Source: Desulfobacula sp. | GTDB lineage: Bacteria; Desulfobacterota; Desulfobacteria; Desulfobacterales; Desulfobacteraceae | Length of the DNA: 19,887 nucleotides | Direction: 5' to 3' | Assembly: GCA_023139225.1 (NCBI GenBank) | Contig: JAGLNZ010000286.1 | Coordinates: forward strand, 1-19,887 | Part shown: one piece after another, positions 16,682 to 19,887 of the stretch | Position numbering within the stretch: the stretch's first letter is position 1 | Layout: every line of letters begins with the position of its first letter | The notes under the pieces: generated by a model | Database searches by the model: none | What the model saw: only the letters and a program-made list of their open reading frames with translations | What the model was told of the DNA's origin: nothing | Position numbers and translations under genes: made by a program

Positions 16682-17683
16682 CTAATTTATTTTATTTTTT
16701 GAAAACACATCATGGTCAAGATTGCATGTATTCCCCTGTTGAATCATGGTGTATCCTCTTGCTGCAACCATGGCGGCATTGTCTCCGCAAAGTTCGGAAG
16801 GCGGAGCAAAAATTTCGATCTTTTTGTCTTTTGCTTTTTTAGATAATTTTTCTACAAAGGTTTTGTTGGCGGAAACACCGCCTGCAATACCAATGCGTTT
16901 GCATTTTTTAGCTTTAGCTGCATTGATCAGTTTTTGTGAAAGCACATCAATGACGGCTTCTTGAAACGAGGCGGCAATCTGTGCTTTTTCATCATCTGTG
17001 GTGATATTGTTATCATGGATATACCGTGCCACGGACGATTTCAGCCCGCTGAAACTAAAATCAAAACTGCCTTTTTCAAGCATTGTCCTGGGAAAAGAAA
17101 TTACATCAGGGGATTTTGTTTTTGCAAGGCTTTCAATTATCGGACCACCAGGGTATCCTAATCCCAGCATTTTTGCCACCTTGTCAAAGGCTTCTCCGGC
17201 AGCATCATCCCTTGTCTGTCCCAAAAGTTCAAAATTATCATATGAGGTTACATAATAGATATTGGTGTGGCCTCCGGATACCACCAGGGCAATAAAGGGG
17301 AAGCCGGGTTGTTTCTTCATTAAAAATAATGAATAGATATGGGCTTCCAAATGGTTGACACCGGCAAAAGGAAGATGTCTTGCAAAGGCAAATGATTTTG
17401 CAAAGGTAAATCCCACCAAAAGGGCACCGATAAGCCCTGGCCCCCTTGTTGCGGCAACTGCATCAATATCCTTGATTTTGATGTTTGCTTTTTTTATGGC
17501 TTCGTCCACCACCGGGGTAATGGCTTCGATGTGCATTCGCGAAGCAAGTTCCGGTACAACACCGCCATATTTATGATGAACATCAATTTGAGAGGCGATT
17601 ACCGAAGACAGAATGTTTGTACCATCCTGAACAATTGAGGCTGCGGTTTCATCACAGGATGATTCAATCCCGAGGAGTATCAT
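16682..17683 (-). CDS. tsaD: tRNA N6-adenosine threonylcarbamoyltransferase TsaD
   Basis: Transfers threonylcarbamoyl from the TsaC product to A37 of ANN-decoding tRNAs, with TsaB and TsaE; essential in most bacteria. The 333-residue protein has the ASKHA fold with GIESSCDETAASI at the start, the metal-binding pair His111 and His115 in NHLEAH, VSGGHTN, and GGVSANK. The length is normal for the Gcp/Kae1 family. The ATG at 17683 has no recognisable Shine-Dalgarno. It lies 30 bases after the purM stop on the same strand, so co-transcription is likely and translation may depend on ribosomes leaving purM. A 15-base palindrome sits in that spacer (17701-17715). Neither tsaB nor tsaE is in the window. 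Confidence 0.95.
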   Translation of the reverse strand: MILLGIESSCDETAASIVQDGTNILSSVIASQIDVHHKYGGVVPELASRMHIEAITPVVDEAIKKANIKIKDIDAVAATRGPGLIGALLVGFTFAKSFAFARHLPFAGVNHLEAHIYSLFLMKKQPGFPFIALVVSGGHTNIYYVTSYDNFELLGQTRDDAAGEAFDKVAKMLGLGYPGGPIIESLAKTKSPDVISFPRTMLEKGSFDFSFSGLKSSVARYIHDNNITTDDEKAQIAASFQEAVIDVLSQKLINAAKAKKCKRIGIAGGVSANKTFVEKLSKKAKDKKIEIFAPPSELCGDNAAMVAARGYTMIQQGNTCNLDHDVFSKNKIN

Positions 17684-17700
17684 GATACAATATAATGATA

Positions 17701-17715
17701 AGACCTGTCAGGTCT
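17701..17715 (-). repeat. Palindrome at the purM stop, between purM and tsaD
   Basis: AGACCTG and CAGGTCT are perfect 7-base arms around one base, and the purM stop codon (17714-17716) begins inside the right arm. As RNA it could form a 5-base stem with a 5-base loop followed by a U-rich stretch, a weak intercistronic terminator or processing site. Confidence 0.4.
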
Positions 17716-18757
17716 AAACCCATTGGGTCTGTTTTTCATTATTTTCCCTGGATTCTATCTCGCCGATGAAATATGCTTTTTCATTCATTGCGCCCAGCCT
17801 GTCCATAACTTCCTGGGCAGATGTGTCAGGCACAACAATTACCATGCCAATGCCATTGTTAAACGTTCTTTGCATTTCAAAATCCGAGACAGATCCCTCT
17901 TTTTGAAGTATTTTAAATACAGGCGGGATTTCCCAGGCGTCTTTGTGAACAATGGCTTTACAGGCTTCAGGGATTACCCGGATGATATTTTCATCAATAC
18001 CGCCACCGGTGATGTGTACCAGGCCGTGAACAGGCAAGTCTCTTAAAAGGCTTAATATGGTGGGAACGTAAATGGTTGTCGGCTTTAAAAGTTCTTCTCC
18101 AAGGGTGGTGCCAAGGTCATCAAGCTTGGTATTTACATCATATTTGCATTTATCAAAAAAGATTTTTCTGACAAGGGAAAAGCCATTGCTGTGTATACCG
18201 TTTGATCCGATTCCGATGAGTTTATGATCATTTCTGATATATGAACCGTCTATGATCTTATCATTGTCTACAATACCCACACTGAATCCGGAAAGGTCGT
18301 ATTCACCATCCTGATACATTCCCGGCATTTCTGCAGTTTCTCCGCCGATCAAGGCGCATCCTGCTTCATTGCAACCTTTTGCAATTCCTAAAATAATTTT
18401 TTCAGCCACTTCATTGTTAAGAGCTCCCATGGCAAGATAATCAAGGAAAAATAAAGGTTTGGCACCTTGAACAATAATATCGTTAACACACATGGCCACA
18501 AGATCAATGCCGATGGTATCATGTTTGTCCATCATAAATGCGATTTTAAGCTTGGTTCCAACCCCGTCGGTTGAACTGACCAGAACCGGATTGGAGATAT
18601 TGGAAAGATTCAGGGAAAAAAGGCCGCCAAAACCACCGATTTCACCCATCACACCTGATCGTGGTGTGGATTTTGCGATATCTTTAATTCGATCAACAAG
18701 TTGGTTTGCTTTGTCGATATCAACACCTGAATCTGCATAAGTTAAGGGGTTGCTCAT
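17714..18757 (-). CDS. purM: Phosphoribosylformylglycinamidine cyclo-ligase (AIR synthetase)
   Basis: Closes the imidazole ring of 5-aminoimidazole ribotide from FGAM with ATP, the fifth step of purine synthesis. The 347-residue PurM has STDGVGTKLKIA (63-74), the MAMGALNNE region, and GGETAEMPGMYQDGEYDLSG, a hallmark of the family, with IGIGSNGIHSNG in the C-terminal half. Length is normal. AAGGTGA lies 6 bases before the ATG at 18757. It is the first gene of a two-gene unit with tsaD and diverges from homoserine dehydrogenase across 160 bases that contain GTCAAAA repeats. No other pur gene is near, so purine genes are scattered in this genome. Confidence 0.96.
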   Translation of the reverse strand: MSNPLTYADSGVDIDKANQLVDRIKDIAKSTPRSGVMGEIGGFGGLFSLNLSNISNPVLVSSTDGVGTKLKIAFMMDKHDTIGIDLVAMCVNDIIVQGAKPLFFLDYLAMGALNNEVAEKIILGIAKGCNEAGCALIGGETAEMPGMYQDGEYDLSGFSVGIVDNDKIIDGSYIRNDHKLIGIGSNGIHSNGFSLVRKIFFDKCKYDVNTKLDDLGTTLGEELLKPTTIYVPTILSLLRDLPVHGLVHITGGGIDENIIRVIPEACKAIVHKDAWEIPPVFKILQKEGSVSDFEMQRTFNNGIGMVIVVPDTSAQEVMDRLGAMNEKAYFIGEIESRENNEKQTQWV

Positions 18758-18793
18758 ATAAGGTCACCTTTATTTATTTCGTTGATTAAGTCT

Positions 18794-18850
18794 GTCAAAA
18801 AACCCTTTAATGATAAACATACTGCGCCCAAAAGTCAAAAGCTTTTTGAC
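18794..18850. promoter_or_regulatory. Candidate operator: three GTCAAAA half-sites
   Basis: GTCAAAA occurs at 18794-18800 and 18834-18840, and its complement TTTTGAC at 18844-18850. The last two form a perfect inverted repeat with a 3-base centre (GCT). The direct copies are 40 bases apart, close to four helical turns. The repeat overlaps the -35 of the candidate hom promoter and lies upstream of purM on the other strand, so one regulator could act on both genes. The regulator is unknown. Confidence 0.35.
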
Positions 18851-18874
18851 ATCGGCATTTGAATATTGTATCTA
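18846..18874 (+). promoter_or_regulatory. Candidate promoter for homoserine dehydrogenase
   Basis: A perfect TTGACA (18846-18851) is followed after 17 bases by TATCTA (18869-18874), a poor -10. Leader of about 35 bases. The -35 lies inside the TTTTGAC half of the inverted repeat. Confidence 0.3.
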
Positions 18875-18917
18875 CTTTAATTTTAAACACAGCTTAATAT
18901 CGGAGAAGTAAAAGCGA

Positions 18918-19887
18918 ATGGAAACGATCAATATTGGAATACTAGGGTATGGTATTGTTGGTGCCGGCGTGGCAAAATTGTTAAAAGAGAAAAAACAATT
19001 GCTGGAATCCAGAATCGGTGCTGTTTTAAACCTTAAGACCATTGCTGATATTGATACGACCACAGACAGAGGTATTGGTATCGGAACCACCACCCTGGTT
19101 TCCGATGCAAACCAGATAATTGATGATCCCAAAATCGATATTATTGTAGAGACCATTGGGGGAGAAACCATTGCCAGGCAGTTTATTTTAAAATCTCTTG
19201 AAAACAAAAAACATGTGGTAACAGCCAATAAAGCCCTTATGGCAAATTATGGGAACGATTTGGTCAAGGCCGCCAGGAAAAATCTGGTTGATTTAGCCTT
19301 TGAGGCAAGCTGTGGAGGCTGTATGCCGATTATTAAGAGCTTAAGAGAATCCCTTGTGGCTAATGATATTAAATCCATGTCAGCGATTTTAAACGGGACC
19401 TGCAATTATATCCTTACCAAAATATCCAAGGATGGATCAAGTTTTGAAGACGCTTTAAAGGATGCCCAGGAACTTGGGTATGCTGAAGCCGAACCCTCTC
19501 TGGACATCGATGGATTTGATACGGCCCATAAACTTGCCATTTTAAATTCCCTGGCCCATGGCATGGAGATTAATTTAAAGGATATTCATGTGGAAGGTAT
19601 CCGTAATATTACACCGGTGGATATTGAATTTGCACGATCATTCGGATACACCATCAAGCTTCTGGCCATTGGAAAAATTCGTGAAGACCATGTGGAAGCA
19701 AGGGTGCATCCCACAATGATACCCGGCTCAAACCCTTTGTCCCATGTCGATAAATCCATGAATGCCATTGCCATAGATGCCGATGCTACAGGACAAACCA
19801 TGCTGTATGGTCACGGTGCCGGCATGATGCCGACGGCCAGTGCTGTTTTAAGTGATATCGCTGATATTGCAAGAAATATTATTTCAG
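18918..19887 (+). CDS. hom: Homoserine dehydrogenase (partial, right edge)
   Basis: Reduces aspartate semialdehyde to homoserine, the branch to threonine and methionine. About 323 codons are present without a stop; the family is usually about 430, so roughly the last quarter, including the expected C-terminal ACT domain, lies outside. Visible: the NAD(P) Rossmann start GILGYGIVGAGVA, TANKALMA, LNGTCNYIL, and the catalytic stretch LGYAEAEPSLDIDGFDTAHK with the Asp and Lys. The substrate motif normally read as ASVGGG(I/T)P is ASCGGCMP, with two Cys, and the usual DP in YAEADP is EP. GGAG lies 12 bases before the ATG at 18918. It partners functionally with the aspartate kinase at 9383 although they are not in one operon. 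Confidence 0.92.
   Translation, partial: METINIGILGYGIVGAGVAKLLKEKKQLLESRIGAVLNLKTIADIDTTTDRGIGIGTTTLVSDANQIIDDPKIDIIVETIGGETIARQFILKSLENKKHVVTANKALMANYGNDLVKAARKNLVDLAFEASCGGCMPIIKSLRESLVANDIKSMSAILNGTCNYILTKISKDGSSFEDALKDAQELGYAEAEPSLDIDGFDTAHKLAILNSLAHGMEINLKDIHVEGIRNITPVDIEFARSFGYTIKLLAIGKIREDHVEARVHPTMIPGSNPLSHVDKSMNAIAIDADATGQTMLYGHGAGMMPTASAVLSDIADIARNIIS

Overview
The window is a stretch of ordinary-looking bacterial chromosome with 15 protein-coding genes (14 complete, one cut by the right edge). No rRNA, tRNA, insertion sequence, phage gene or CRISPR array was seen. The DNA is AT-rich with long A/T tracts between genes. The gene set (aconitase A, NAD-type malic enzyme, acyl-CoA ligase, ornithine aminotransferase, D-amino-acid transaminase, a YgiM-type SH3 protein and a diadenylate-cyclase-like protein) fits a Gram-negative anaerobe. 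The protein style is closest to Desulfobacterota (Desulfobacter/Desulfobacula-like sulfate reducers). That placement is an inference from remembered family sequences, not a search.

Layout. 215-5622 is central metabolism: malic enzyme (-), a D-amino-acid transaminase (+) and aconitase A (-). 5741-7474 is a soluble hybrid histidine kinase with a receiver at each end. 7493-9181 is a long-chain acyl-CoA ligase (-). 9383-10750 is an aspartate kinase (+). 10747-11472 is an envelope SH3/coiled-coil protein (-). 11616-13390 is a two-gene operon (+): a protein with a diverged diadenylate-cyclase (DisA_N-like) domain, then a very histidine-rich small protein that starts inside the cyclase stop codon. 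13380-15557 is ornithine aminotransferase and a DMT-family permease (-). 15681-16679 is NagZ (+). 16682-18757 is TsaD and PurM (-). 18918 to the end is homoserine dehydrogenase (+, partial).

How the genes work together. Aspartate kinase and homoserine dehydrogenase belong to the same aspartate-family pathway but lie 9 kb apart. Malic enzyme and aconitase both feed or run the TCA cycle, and the acyl-CoA ligase supplies fatty acids for oxidation. The rest are single housekeeping genes (cell-wall recycling, tRNA t6A, purine synthesis). Strands alternate almost gene by gene, and the five convergent junctions overlap or nearly touch, so there is little room for conventional terminators.

The part most likely to hold something undescribed is 11616-13390. 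Its large protein has a clear DAC-type fold signature (DGA motif at residues 385-387), but the canonical RHR nucleotide-binding motif reads RYN. Its roughly 300-residue N-terminal region is one I do not recognise. It is translationally coupled to a putative metal-binding protein with 21 His in its first 43 residues and an HxxxHxxxH helix.
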